Assembly (NCBI RefSeq): GCF_018130695.1
Contig: NZ_JAFCJX010000002.1
Location: forward strand, 434,001-498,000
From: Bradyrhizobium jicamae
GTDB taxonomy: Bacteria; Pseudomonadota; Alphaproteobacteria; Rhizobiales; Xanthobacteraceae
Reading direction: 5' to 3'
DNA length: 64,000 nt
Positions 6,328-15,352 of this stretch are shown one piece after another. The notes beneath the pieces are model-generated. The model ran no database searches. It saw nothing but the letters and a program-made list of their open reading frames with translations, and was not told where the DNA came from. The position numbers and the translations under genes were made by a program. Numbering within the stretch: the stretch's first letter is position 1; the number at the start of each line of letters is the position of its first letter.

Positions 6328-9108
6328 TCAGCGGCGAAGCCGTCGCGATGTCCGGCTCAAGCTTCGCCTCTCTTCGGTCCGCCGATTTGTTTCCCGTGAG
6401 AAAGAAATCGGCGACGCGGGCGGTTCGACGGCCGCGGGGGCGCTGTCAGCCAAGGCGTCGATTCGTTGCCGCAGATGGTCAACCATGCATTCCGCGCCGA
6501 TTGTCAGGCAGCCATGGTGTCCCCAGGGAAGCTGGACGACGTCCAGTTGAGAGCTGAGGCGCCGCCATCCATGACCCTCATGTTCGGCCGCGTAGAAAAC
6601 CACGGGGACCTCGAGCGGCGCAGGAAAATAGCGCGACATCAGGATTGAGTAAGGGTCCCACATCGGCTGCGGAATCTCGCCGGCCATCACAATCGGCGCG
6701 CTGGTCGCATGCTTGGACTCCCGCTCCCACTGCGCCATTCGTTCAAACACCGCGCGCAGGAAGTAGGGCGAAGTCACCGGTTTCAGGAGACGGACGATCG
6801 TCCTGGTCAGCGGACGGGCGTTGACGGTCGGCGGGTCCACCATCGCAACCAGACCGACCTCGTGTCCGGCGGCCATGAGCTGGCGGGCGGTTTCGAACGC
6901 GACCATGGCCCCGTTGCATTTGCCGCCGAGAAGGAAGGGGCCGCTGGCCTGCCGTTCCAGGATGAACGAGAGGCGATCGGCGGCCATTTCCTCGATCGAT
7001 GGCGGGATCGGCTCTCCACGGAGCCCGTGTGGATTGATGGAGATGATCGGGTAATCGGGACCGAGAAGCTCGACCATCCGCCGCACGCTCGCGTGGCCGC
7101 TGATCAGGCTTCCATTGAAGAAGTACAGGGGAGGCCGATGGCCGCCGGCGTGAAGCTGGAGGAACGGCGTCGGCGTCGCCTGCACGTCGATGTGGGTGTC
7201 GATCTTCTCGACGAGTTGCCGGATGGTTTCCGCGCCGAACAGGATCGTCTCCGGCACGGCGTGGCCGACGAGCTGTTCGAGCTCGATCAGCATCTCCATG
7301 GCGAGCAGCGAGTCACCTCCGCTTACAAAGAAATCATCGTCGACCGTCACGGCTTCGGACTTGAGCAGCCTCCGCCACAGCGTCAGCAGTTCGCCTTCCA
7401 GGTCCAGCGGGCTCTTGCGCACGACAGGCGCGGCCGTCCCCTGGCGATCCGGCGATCCGTCGAACGATTCGCGCAGTCGCCGGCGTTGAACTTTTCCCGT
7501 CACGCCCTTTGGCAACTGGTCGAGCATCACGATGCGCCGCGGAATCTTGAAGGATGCCAACTGACGCTGCAGGAACTCCCGAATCTCCCGAGGCGTCGTC
7601 TGCGCGCCGGGACGGACAATGACCGCGGCCGCGACGTCCTCGCCAAGACGTGGATGCGAGATTGCAAAGGCGGCAGCCTCGGCGACGGCCGGATGGCGCA
7701 GCAGCGCGGCTTCGATCTCCGCGGGGGCAATCTTGTCGCCGCCGCGATTGATCAATTCGCTGAGGCGACCATGCAGCGTGAGAAAACCCTCTTCGTCGAG
7801 GCTGCCGATATCGCCGGTGCGGAACCAGCCGTCGACGAACGCCGCTTGATTGAGTTCCGGCGCATCGAGATAGCCGGAGAACACGGTCGGGCCACGAATC
7901 CAGATTTCACCGCGCTCGCCGGCCGACAACAGGTGCCTGTCCTCACCGACGATGGCCAGGGTCCCGGGCCAGGCCTGGCCGCAGGTTCCTGGCTTGCACG
8001 GGCCGGGCGGCGGCAAATTGGTGACGATCTGCGCGGCTTCGCTGGATCCGTAATGTTCCAGCACGGGCACGCCCAAAATGCGCTGCAGACCATCCTGGAC
8101 GGCGTTCGGCAACGGCGCGCCGCCCGATACGACGAACCGCAAGGTGTGCGCCGCCTGCGCATCCTCGAGACTTTCGGCCTTGTCCAGCACGGCGGCGTGG
8201 AGCGCGGGCCCCGCCGAATACCAGGTCGGCCGAAGCACATCGAACCACTCGTCCAGCGCCACGATGGTGTTGCTCGCCGGCACGGCAATGCTGCCGCCGG
8301 TCAGGAGCGGCGTGAAGATCGTGACTTTGAGCCCATGGGAATAAAATGGGGGCGATACGCTGAGGCAGCGGTCCTGGGGCGTGAGGCCGAACCAGCCCTG
8401 AACACGGGCGGACGCCGCCAGCATGTTGCCGTGGCTGAACGGAATGAGCTTCGGCTGCGCGGTTGTGCCTGACGTCTGCAGGATGAAGGCGGGCGAGTCG
8501 GGATCAGGTTCAGCGTCGATCGCAGCGGAGGCCGCGGTGCGCATGGCGGCGTTGAATCCAAGCTGGCCGGGTCCGACCGGAACGGCCTCGATGACGGCGA
8601 TCCCGCGCCGCTCGGCGGCTTGCAAGACTTCGGAATCGCTGCCGTGCGGGACGAGAAGCGCGTTCAGGCCCAGCAGGTCAAGGCGCTGATTGATCTCCGC
8701 CGGAGACAGCCGCGGATCAAGCGGAACCGCGACGCTGCAGCAGGCGACGGCCACGATGGCGAGAACCGCCTCCGGACCATACGGCATCAGCACCCCGATC
8801 CGGGCGTTGCAATCGAACCCGCCTACACGCAGTTGCGCACGGACGTTGTCCAAATGGCGCTGAAGACCGCCATAGGTCAGCGGCGCAAACGTCGTTGAGA
8901 CGATCGCAGGCTGGTTCGGGAACCGGCTCGCCGTCCGACCAATGACCTGGCCCAGCGTGAATTGTGCGTGGAACTCTGCACCCCGGGAGGCGGGTGAGAT
9001 TGTGTTGGCGCCAAGCGACTCAGCGATTTCTGGGAGCAAATTCATCACGGATAGCCCCTGTCGGCCGTGTCGTTGGACAAGGCCAAGTGCGATCGCTGGT
9101 CGCGACAT
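6328..9108 (-). CDS. Three-domain adenylation - carrier protein - thioesterase enzyme (NRPS-like)
   Basis: A 926-residue protein with three domains. The ANL adenylation domain (about 50-550) carries TSGTTAQPK at 212-220, YGSSE at 353-357, TGD at 431-433 and the catalytic Lys in TGKV at 537-540. The carrier domain (about 565-640) carries GGDSLL with the phosphopantetheine Ser600. The type I thioesterase (about 650-910) carries the nucleophile elbow GGKCNGA with Cys731 instead of the usual Ser, Asp758 in MVDPP and a late WGHHG histidine. The adenylation domain looks closer to acyl-CoA ligases than to classical amino-acid A domains, and no condensation domain is present. It probably activates one acid, loads it on its own carrier and releases a simple product; the substrate is unknown. 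A GGAGGGAGG site sits before the chosen ATG; an in-frame ATG at 9045 is an alternative. Confidence 0.85.
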   Translation of the reverse strand: MSRPAIALGLVQRHGRQGLSVMNLLPEIAESLGANTISPASRGAEFHAQFTLGQVIGRTASRFPNQPAIVSTTFAPLTYGGLQRHLDNVRAQLRVGGFDCNARIGVLMPYGPEAVLAIVAVACCSVAVPLDPRLSPAEINQRLDLLGLNALLVPHGSDSEVLQAAERRGIAVIEAVPVGPGQLGFNAAMRTAASAAIDAEPDPDSPAFILQTSGTTAQPKLIPFSHGNMLAASARVQGWFGLTPQDRCLSVSPPFYSHGLKVTIFTPLLTGGSIAVPASNTIVALDEWFDVLRPTWYSAGPALHAAVLDKAESLEDAQAAHTLRFVVSGGAPLPNAVQDGLQRILGVPVLEHYGSSEAAQIVTNLPPPGPCKPGTCGQAWPGTLAIVGEDRHLLSAGERGEIWIRGPTVFSGYLDAPELNQAAFVDGWFRTGDIGSLDEEGFLTLHGRLSELINRGGDKIAPAEIEAALLRHPAVAEAAAFAISHPRLGEDVAAAVIVRPGAQTTPREIREFLQRQLASFKIPRRIVMLDQLPKGVTGKVQRRRLRESFDGSPDRQGTAAPVVRKSPLDLEGELLTLWRRLLKSEAVTVDDDFFVSGGDSLLAMEMLIELEQLVGHAVPETILFGAETIRQLVEKIDTHIDVQATPTPFLQLHAGGHRPPLYFFNGSLISGHASVRRMVELLGPDYPIISINPHGLRGEPIPPSIEEMAADRLSFILERQASGPFLLGGKCNGAMVAFETARQLMAAGHEVGLVAMVDPPTVNARPLTRTIVRLLKPVTSPYFLRAVFERMAQWERESKHATSAPIVMAGEIPQPMWDPYSILMSRYFPAPLEVPVVFYAAEHEGHGWRRLSSQLDVVQLPWGHHGCLTIGAECMVDHLRQRIDALADSAPAAVEPPASPISFSRETNRRTEERRSLSRTSRRLRR

Positions 9109-9360
9109 TAGGCGCGCCTCCCTCCAAATCGGGCAATCGGAACTGGTGGGTACCTCGGAATTGCAGGGAATATTCGCTTTATGTTGTTGCCACCTTTGCA
9201 ACCGGACGTGGAACCCGGTCTCCGCAGAACGCGCACTTTGGCGCGGTGAGATCGCAACAATGATGTCTGACCAAACACTTGGCTGTCGTCTGTCTTCAAG
9301 GCTGCGGTCAGCGGACTTGCCGATGCAGCCGCCTTTCGGAGACTGCCTTTGCTCCCGGTC

Positions 9361-10131
9361 TCAGGCCGCGCTGTATCCGCCATCGACCACGTGCGATGCG
9401 CCGGTCATGAAGGAGGCCTTGTCCGAGCACATCCAGACCACGGCCTCCGCGATTTCCTCGGGCACGCCGAGGCGACGGACCGGAACCTTGGCGATGATCT
9501 CGTCGTAGCGTTCGTCCATCGTTTCCCTGGTCATCGGCGTCTTGATGTAGCCGGGATTGACGCAGTTCACGCGGATGCCGTCCTGCGCATACTCGATCGC
9601 TGCACTCTTGGTCAGACCGACGACGCCGTGCTTGGTCGCGACATAGTGGGCTGAGGTGGCGAGGCCGATCAGGCCAGCAATCGAGGCGGTGTTGACGATC
9701 GCGCCGCCGCCGCCCTGCTTCAGCATCTCGGCGATCTCGTATTTCAGGCACAGGAACACGCCCATCAGATTCACCGAGAACATTTTCGCGACGCTTGCCT
9801 GCGTGAGCTCATGGGTGCGTTGGCCGGGCGGGCCGACAGAGCGGCCGGCGATGCCGGCATTGTTGAACGCGCAGTCGATGCGTCCGAACGCCGACACCGT
9901 GCGCGCCACCATGTTGGTGACGTCAGCCTCGTCAGTGACGTCGCCCTGGATCGCGATCGACTGCCCGCCGGCGGCGTTGATGAGCGCGACCGTCTCGTCG
10001 ATGCCGTCCTTTGACAGATCCGACACCGCGACGCGCGCGCCTTCGCGTGCCATGGCGATCGCCGTGGCCCGGCCGATGCCGGAGCCGCCGCCCGTCACCA
10101 ACGCGGCCTTGCCGTCCAGGATACCTGTCAT
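9361..10131 (-). CDS. SDR family NAD(P)-dependent oxidoreductase
   Basis: A classical short-chain dehydrogenase of 256 aa. The cofactor motif TGGGSGIG is at about 14-21, the NNAGIAG motif near 90, the catalytic Ser near 148 (NTASIAG) and YVATK near 162-166. It ends in the usual DGGYSAA. Asp in AVSDLS after the second beta strand suggests NAD(H) preference. It starts 11 bases after the stop of the upstream ThDP-dependent enzyme, so the two are probably co-transcribed and may act on the same aldehyde or keto intermediate. The substrate is unknown. Confidence 0.9.
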   Translation of the reverse strand: MTGILDGKAALVTGGGSGIGRATAIAMAREGARVAVSDLSKDGIDETVALINAAGGQSIAIQGDVTDEADVTNMVARTVSAFGRIDCAFNNAGIAGRSVGPPGQRTHELTQASVAKMFSVNLMGVFLCLKYEIAEMLKQGGGGAIVNTASIAGLIGLATSAHYVATKHGVVGLTKSAAIEYAQDGIRVNCVNPGYIKTPMTRETMDERYDEIIAKVPVRRLGVPEEIAEAVVWMCSDKASFMTGASHVVDGGYSAA

Positions 10132-10142
10132 GAGAATTCCCT

Positions 10143-11807
10143 TTACCGCTTGCCTTCGATTGCGATCTCGACGAGATACGGCCGCCCCGTCGCGACCGCC
10201 TTTGCAATGGCACCGGCGATGTCACTTGCCTTCTCGATCCTGACGCCCTCGACGCCCATGCCGGCCGCGAGATGCACGAAGTCGAGCGCGGGGCCGGTGA
10301 TATCCATGTTCTGGTAGGGATGCTGGGTGCCGGCTTCGAAATTCTGCCGCCAGACATCCACATTGTGCTTGAGGATGCGGTACTCGTGATTGGCCAGCAC
10401 CACGAACACGATGGCAAGCTTGTGGTGCGCCGCCGTCCAAAGCGCAGGAATCGCATACATCGCCGAGCCGTCGCCGGAGATCGCGACGACCGGGCGGTTG
10501 GGCATCGCGACCTTGACGCCGATCGCGCCGGCCAGGCCCTGGCCGATGCCGCCGCCGCGGCCGCCGAAATAATCGCCGAAGCCGCGATAGTCGAAGGCGC
10601 GCGCGAGATCGAGGCTCGCGGTGATGCTCTCGTCGACGATGACGACATTGTCGGGCAGGCCGCGACGCAACTCCGCGGTGACACGCGGCATCGAACTCGG
10701 CTCCCGGTTCCAGCTCTTTTCGACGCGCGCGCGATAGGCGTCTTTTTCCTTCGCCTGCAAGTCGGCAAGCGCCGCATTGCGGTTCTGCGCAGCCTGCTTG
10801 AAGTCGGCACTCGCCTTGGCGCGCAACTCATCCGTCAAGGCACCGATGCTGATGGCGATGTCTCCGACGACGCCGGCATCGAGCCGGTTGTTGAGCGCGA
10901 GCCGCTCGGCCGAAGCCTCGATCTGCAGCAAGGCCGCGCCATCAGGGATGTGGCCGCCGTGCGCAAACCAGATGTCTTCGAAGAAGGGCCCGCCGATCAG
11001 CAACACCAGATCGGCCTCACCGAGCGCCTTGCGCACCTGGCGAGCGTCGCCGGGCAGCGATTGCCGATAGCTCGGATGGCTGGTCGGGAACGATGCGTGA
11101 TGCCGTAGCCCCTCGAACCACACGGTGGCACCGAGCGCTTCGACGAGCGTCACCAGCGCCTGCTCGCCGCCCGACCGCGCCACGTCGTCGCCGGCGATGA
11201 TGGCCGGATTTGTCGCCTTCAGCAGCAGCGCGGCTAGCGCGTCGATGCCCGCCGGGTCCGGCCGCGTCGATCGCCACACCCTGTCCGGCGTCGCTGCCTC
11301 GACCGCGGTCTCCTGTTCCAGGACGTCGATCGGCAGCGACACGAACACCGGCCCCTGCGGCGCATCGGTCGCCACCTTGAACGCGCGCCGCATGATCGGC
11401 GCGATCTCGTCGGCGCGCTCGATCTGCACGCTCCACTTCGTCACCGGGGCCGCCATCGCCACGAGGTCATGGCCGAGCAGCGGATTGTTCAGCCGCATCC
11501 GGGTGTCCTGCTGGCCGGCCGTCACCACCACAGGCGAGTCCGCCTTCAGCGCGCCGTAGAGCGACCCGATGCCGTTGCCGAGGCCGGGCGCGACGTGCAG
11601 ATTGGCCACCGTGACGCGCCCCGAGGCCTGCGCGTAGAAGCTCGCGGCGCTGACCGCGACGCCTTCATGCAGCGCCATGATGTACTGAAGTTGCGGAAAC
11701 GCCGGCAGGCTGTCGAGCAGCGGCGTCTCCGTCGTGCCGGGATTGCCGAAGATATGACGCACGCCGTGCGACACGAAGGATTCCATCAGCACACGACGCC
11801 CGCGCAT
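10143..11807 (-). CDS. ThDP-dependent enzyme of the acetolactate synthase / benzoylformate decarboxylase type
   Basis: A 554-residue ThDP enzyme in three domains. The PYR domain has the conserved Glu in ALHEGVAVSAA (about residue 49), the central domain is cofactor-binding-like, and the PP domain carries GDGSAMYAIPALWTAA with the distal ANHEY. The opening GVRHIFGNPGTTETP and the HVAPGLGNGIGSLYGA stretch resemble benzoylformate decarboxylase and oxalyl-CoA-decarboxylase-like enzymes more than anabolic AHAS. The likely reaction is decarboxylation or carboligation of a 2-keto acid; the substrate is unknown. A GAGGAAG site precedes the ATG. It is the first gene of a two-gene unit with the SDR. 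Confidence 0.87.
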   Translation of the reverse strand: MRGRRVLMESFVSHGVRHIFGNPGTTETPLLDSLPAFPQLQYIMALHEGVAVSAASFYAQASGRVTVANLHVAPGLGNGIGSLYGALKADSPVVVTAGQQDTRMRLNNPLLGHDLVAMAAPVTKWSVQIERADEIAPIMRRAFKVATDAPQGPVFVSLPIDVLEQETAVEAATPDRVWRSTRPDPAGIDALAALLLKATNPAIIAGDDVARSGGEQALVTLVEALGATVWFEGLRHHASFPTSHPSYRQSLPGDARQVRKALGEADLVLLIGGPFFEDIWFAHGGHIPDGAALLQIEASAERLALNNRLDAGVVGDIAISIGALTDELRAKASADFKQAAQNRNAALADLQAKEKDAYRARVEKSWNREPSSMPRVTAELRRGLPDNVVIVDESITASLDLARAFDYRGFGDYFGGRGGGIGQGLAGAIGVKVAMPNRPVVAISGDGSAMYAIPALWTAAHHKLAIVFVVLANHEYRILKHNVDVWRQNFEAGTQHPYQNMDITGPALDFVHLAAGMGVEGVRIEKASDIAGAIAKAVATGRPYLVEIAIEGKR

Positions 11808-11957
11808 TCGCTTCCTCTCGATTGGCTCTTGTTTTGCGCATCATCGACCGGGGAGCGGCCCATGGCAACCGCGCGAGGCTGTCAGCGTCGCGCGGCCGGA
11901 TGCGTGTTTCGCATGGCTTTGGAGTTGCTTGGCGGATGGCTTTGTGAAGCCGAGGGC

Positions 11958-12485
11958 TTATTGCCGCGACAGCGTGGCGCCGTATGCCCAAATGCTGTCT
12001 TCGGTACCATTCTTGAAACGCTTCATGACACGTTGGACAGGCCACAAGACTGTTCCGTCATTGAGGCGAACGGCAATGTTGATTTCTGCTTGAGGGTCGC
12101 TGTCATTGCCCTGCCACTCGCCGCCATTCTGACGGCGGATGACTTCTCCAACGTAAGCACCAAGTGCAAACAGCCGTGCGCCTAATTCTTGTGACAGAAG
12201 TCCTCCCGGCCTGGGCAGTCCGTTCGACACCTGCTCCTCGAAGAACCTGTCAACGTGTTTGAGGCTTTCCAGGGTGAAATCCGCTCTGTAGCCCGACTGC
12301 GTGAGTGCCATCGAGATTTGCTCGGCCAACGCGATAGCATCGTTCACGATTTTTGGTCGACTGATCATGTTGGTAGCCGCACCCTGAGCTTCGGGTGGTT
12401 GCTGTTCAGCACCGAAGGCGGGCACAGCTTCTGCGATGAGAGCAATTGTCCCCGCAAACTTCAAGGCGGCCCAAATAGTTCGCAT
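11958..12485 (-). CDS. Secreted protein of unknown function
   Basis: A 175-residue protein starting MRTIWAALKFAGTIALIAEAVPAFGA, a good signal peptide. The mature part is mixed alpha/beta and includes GARLFALGAYVGEVIRRQNGGEW, a pattern I associate with small uncharacterised bacterial families (DUF3806-like), but only from memory. The start is uncertain: the ATG at 12485 gives the best signal peptide, a TTG lies six codons upstream, and neither has a clear ribosome site. Base composition is slightly lower in GC than its neighbours. Confidence 0.65.
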   Translation of the reverse strand: MRTIWAALKFAGTIALIAEAVPAFGAEQQPPEAQGAATNMISRPKIVNDAIALAEQISMALTQSGYRADFTLESLKHVDRFFEEQVSNGLPRPGGLLSQELGARLFALGAYVGEVIRRQNGGEWQGNDSDPQAEINIAVRLNDGTVLWPVQRVMKRFKNGTEDSIWAYGATLSRQ

Positions 12486-12628
12486 CGTCGCACTCTGAGG
12501 CAAACAGCATTCGCTGGCAACCGAATGGCTGTGTCCGGGCGCGGAACTAGATCCTAGGAGCGGACATTATTGCCCTTCAACGCGAAATACGATACGAAAT
12601 TCGTAACTTCTAATACGACGAATTTTTC

Positions 12629-12658
12629 TTGACTGCATACCCAAATCAGTCCTATAAT
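12629..12658 (+). promoter_or_regulatory. Strong sigma70-like promoter driving a non-coding structured segment
   Basis: TTGACT (12629-12634) and a perfect TATAAT (12653-12658) are separated by 18 bases. The surrounding 80 bases are AT-rich in an otherwise GC-rich window. No plausible protein gene begins within the expected transcript; the structured repeat at about 12665-13060 does. Confidence 0.65.
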
Positions 12659-13125
12659 CCGCGCCGTCCCGCCCGATGAGAGGGGCGTGCGCACGTCACG
12701 AACGCGCGGTGGGATGCGGTGGACGCAGCATGCGCGACTGACGAGGGCGCGTGAGGCGGACGGTGAAATCGTGTGGGCCTGCCGCCCCGATGCTGGTGGC
12801 AAGTCCGCGAACAGGCTAACGCCTGTCGCTGACGATGGTGACACAAAAGCAGAGTCTCACCAGGGCGAGCACGTATAAGCCGTAAACCATCGCGCAGGGG
12901 AAGCCGGAATGCCTCCGCTGCCCTGTATGCTCGTGCGCGCACTCTTTTGTGCACATTGCGTACGAGACCTCGGGTGCAGCGTGCACCCGGCTTTCCCTGC
13001 GCCCTCTTTCCAGCGAGGGCGAGGTTCAGATCATAGCTTCGGGCGCACTGCGCCGCGAGATCGCGAAGTCGTGTTCGATAACAATAATCATATCCCGGCG
13101 CATGGTGCCGAGCAGTTCGCAGGTC
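12659..13125 (+). ncRNA. Candidate structured RNA / dispersed repeat element
   Basis: This stretch of over 450 bases holds no convincing gene but several strong pairings. ACAGGC (12811-12816) pairs with GCCTGT (12821-12826), extended by GCG/CGC. A 16-base arm at 12892-12907 pairs with 12987-13002 with one G-U. GGGTGCA (12972-12978) pairs with TGCACCC (12982-12988), competing with the long arm. GCCCTC (13001-13006) pairs with GAGGGC (13015-13020). From memory, closely similar sequences occur many times in Bradyrhizobium and relatives, often called small hypothetical proteins such as the 63-codon frame at 12687-12878. The promoter just upstream suggests that RNA is made. Function is unknown; it may be a non-autonomous repeat rather than a cellular RNA. 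Confidence 0.5.
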
Positions 13126-13126
13126 A

Positions 13127-13366
13127 TTAGGTCGCCGGACGGCCCTGCAGCATCCCGGCGATACCGAGGTCCTCGTCGATCTCCGGCCAATGGATGCCCA
13201 TCGCCATCAGCTCGAAATGGCCGCGGGCGGCAGGACTGGCGTCGCGCAACCGCGGGTACCAGGCGAGTGGCGTTGCGATCCGGCGTCCGTCCGCAAGCGT
13301 CACCACGAGCTCGGTGTTGGTGAAGGCAACTGAGACCGGCCGGATGTTACCGACGTCAATTTCCAA
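13127..13366 (-). CDS. DUF2442 domain-containing protein
   Basis: A 79-residue protein with the DUF2442 core: LVVTLADGRRIATPLAWYPRL, then IHWPEIDEDLGIAGMLQG at the C-terminus. The family is small and often linked to toxin-antitoxin-like pairs, but no partner such as DUF4160 is adjacent here. A TTG at 13366 is chosen because GGAGGGG lies 7 bases upstream and the homologous region begins there; the longer frame upstream would run into serB. It starts 4 bases beyond the serB stop, so it is probably co-transcribed with serB. Confidence 0.8.
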   Translation of the reverse strand: MEIDVGNIRPVSVAFTNTELVVTLADGRRIATPLAWYPRLRDASPAARGHFELMAMGIHWPEIDEDLGIAGMLQGRPAT

Positions 13367-13370
13367 ATTG

Positions 13371-14276
13371 CTACCCCTCCACGAACTCGTCCCGCCGATA
13401 CCCCTGCGCATACAGCAGCGCGGTGAGATCGCCATGGTCGATCCGCGCGGCGGCAGCGGCCGCAACCGCGGGCTTGGCGTGATAGGCGACGCCCAGTCCG
13501 GCGGCCTCGATCATGCCGAGGTCGTTGGCGCCGTCGCCGGTCACCAGCGTGTCGATGTCGTCGAGATCGAACGACTCGGTGAGCTCAATCAGTGTGGCGA
13601 GCTTGGTGGCGCGGCCGACGATCGGTTCGGCGACTTCGCCTGTCAGCTTGCTGTTTTCGACGATCAACTGGTTGGCGCGGTTCTCCTGGAAGCCGATCAT
13701 CGCGGCCACCGCGCCCGTGAACAGCGTGAAGCCGCCCGAGATCAGGCAGGTATAGGCGCCGTGCTTGCGCATGGTCATGACCAGCTGCCGGCCGCCCGGC
13801 GTCGGCGTGATGCGCTTCTGCAGCACTTCGTCGATCACACCGACCGGCATGTCCTTCAACAGCGCGACGCGCTCGCGCAGTGCCGGCTCGAACTCGATCT
13901 CGCCGCGCATGGCGCGTTCGGTGATCCCCGCGACGTGGGCCTTGAGGCCGGCGAAATCGGCGAGCTCGTCGATGCACTCCTGGCCGATCATGGTGGAGTC
14001 CATGTCGGCGAGAAAAAGCTTCTTGCGTCGCGTTGCGATCGGTTGCACGACGATGTCGATCGGCAGGTCACCGCGCGCCGCGCGCAGGCGGGCCTCGATC
14101 GCCTTGACGTCGTCGCGGCCGGCGTTCGGGCTTTCGAAGGGAATGTCGACCGCGACCTCGTTGAACAGCCATTGCGCGTGGCCGGGCGAGGGCAGGATGG
14201 CAAGCGCGCCGTCGACGATGGTGGTGTCGAGGGCGGGGGTAGCGGGGTTGCAGATCAGCGTGGCGACGAGGGACAT
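13371..14276 (-). CDS. serB: Phosphoserine phosphatase SerB
   Basis: An HAD-family phosphatase of 301 aa that removes phosphate from phosphoserine, the last step of serine synthesis. An ACT-like N-terminal region (about 1-80) precedes the catalytic domain. The HAD motif I is DMDST at 91-95, the motif II Ser/Gly loop is SGGFTLF near 180, and the late motif is [10 protein letters not shown]. The start [11 protein letters not shown] is the conserved family start; its CAT overlaps the ATG of the divergent miaA gene by two bases. No ribosome site is obvious, so translation may begin on a very short leader. Confidence 0.93.
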   Translation of the reverse strand: MSLVATLICNPATPALDTTIVDGALAILPSPGHAQWLFNEVAVDIPFESPNAGRDDVKAIEARLRAARGDLPIDIVVQPIATRRKKLFLADMDSTMIGQECIDELADFAGLKAHVAGITERAMRGEIEFEPALRERVALLKDMPVGVIDEVLQKRITPTPGGRQLVMTMRKHGAYTCLISGGFTLFTGAVAAMIGFQENRANQLIVENSKLTGEVAEPIVGRATKLATLIELTESFDLDDIDTLVTGDGANDLGMIEAAGLGVAYHAKPAVAAAAAARIDHGDLTALLYAQGYRRDEFVEG

Positions 14277-15195
14277 GCAGGCGAATTCGGACCGGTTGCG
14301 AGAGGCCGTGCTTATCGCAGGGCCGACCGCCAGCGGCAAGTCGGCGCTGGCGCTCGAACTGGCGCAGAAGCGCAATGGCGTCGTCATCAACACCGATTCC
14401 ATGCAGGTCTATCGGGATCTGCGCATCATCACGGCGCGGCCGACGGTGAGCGAGGAGGCGCTGGCGCGGCACCGGCTCTATGGCCACATCGACGCGGCTG
14501 TGAATTTCTCGGCCGGTGCCTGGGTGGCCGATGCGGCAAAGGTGCTGGCGGAGGCGCGTGCCGAGGGCCGGCTGCCGATCTTCATCGGCGGCTCCGGCCT
14601 CTATTTCAACGCGCTGACGCGGGGCCTGTCGGCGGTGCCGCAGACCCCGCCCGCGATCCGCGAGGCGGTGCGGGCGCGGCTGGAGCGCGACGGTGTCGAG
14701 GCGCTGCATGCGGAACTGGCGCAGCGCGATCCGCCTTATGCAGAACGGCTGAAGGTACGCGACCGCACCCGCATCGCCCGTGCGCTGGAGGTAATCGAGG
14801 CGACCGGCCGGTCCCTGACCGACTGGCACCGCGAGGGCCTGCCGCCGCTGCTGCCGCCGGGACAATTCTCCGCACTGTTCCTCGCCCCCAACCGCGACCA
14901 ACTCTACGCCCGGATCGATGCGCGGTTCGGCGTGATGCTGGCCTCCGGGGCGCTGGACGAGGTCGCTGCGTTGGCCGCGCGAGGGCTCGATCCGCTGCTG
15001 CCGGCCATGAAGGCCCACGGCGTACCGGCCCTGATCCGGCACATCAGGGGCGACATCAGCCGCGAGGAGGCCGCCGAAATCGGCCGCGCCGACACCCGCC
15101 ACTACGCCAAGCGCCAGTTCACCTGGTTCCGCCACCAGCTCCCGGACTTCGAATGGGTCGCCCCGGAGGCGGCGCGGGGCTGGCTGGGCCTGTAG
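14275..15195 (+). CDS. miaA: tRNA dimethylallyltransferase MiaA
   Basis: This enzyme transfers a dimethylallyl group to A37 of tRNAs reading codons that start with U. The P-loop GPTASGKS is at 16-23, followed by the conserved [31 protein letters not shown] and [12 protein letters not shown] segments, and the C-terminal [15 protein letters not shown] signature. Length is 306 aa, as usual. The ATG at 14275 overlaps the divergent serB start codon (shared CATG). Only a closely spaced GAGGGA lies upstream, so initiation may be weak or leaderless. Confidence 0.93.
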   Translation: MQANSDRLREAVLIAGPTASGKSALALELAQKRNGVVINTDSMQVYRDLRIITARPTVSEEALARHRLYGHIDAAVNFSAGAWVADAAKVLAEARAEGRLPIFIGGSGLYFNALTRGLSAVPQTPPAIREAVRARLERDGVEALHAELAQRDPPYAERLKVRDRTRIARALEVIEATGRSLTDWHREGLPPLLPPGQFSALFLAPNRDQLYARIDARFGVMLASGALDEVAALAARGLDPLLPAMKAHGVPALIRHIRGDISREEAAEIGRADTRHYAKRQFTWFRHQLPDFEWVAPEAARGWLGL

Positions 15196-15293
15196 GCCGT
15201 AGCCCTGCCATGCGCGCCGTGCCGCGCAAAAAGGCTCGCCGAACCGCCGGAACCCCGTTACACTCCAAATATCGCGCAACCTGCGGCTATGCC

Positions 15294-15321
15294 TTGACAA
15301 TCGGGCTTTGGTCGCTATGTT
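15294..15321 (+). promoter_or_regulatory. Promoter of the ilvB leader transcript
   Basis: A perfect TTGACA (15294-15299) and TATGTT (15316-15321) are separated by 16 bases. The expected transcript would start near 15328, about 25 bases before the Ile/Val-rich leader peptide. Confidence 0.65.
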
Positions 15322-15352
15322 CGCGCAACCTTTGGGAAGTTCGAGCCGCGCC

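Noticed and set aside
6709..8472. 587-codon plus-strand frame opposite the A-T-TE gene
   Set aside because: Shadow of the minus-strand gene, which has complete domain motifs.
12554..12844. Possible 96-codon minus-strand gene
   Set aside because: No ribosome site, no recognisable protein features, and it runs through the promoter and structured repeat.
12687..12878. 63-codon plus-strand frame often called a hypothetical protein
   Set aside because: It follows the structured repeat, has no ribosome site and atypical composition; I treat the segment as RNA/repeat, though translation cannot be excluded.
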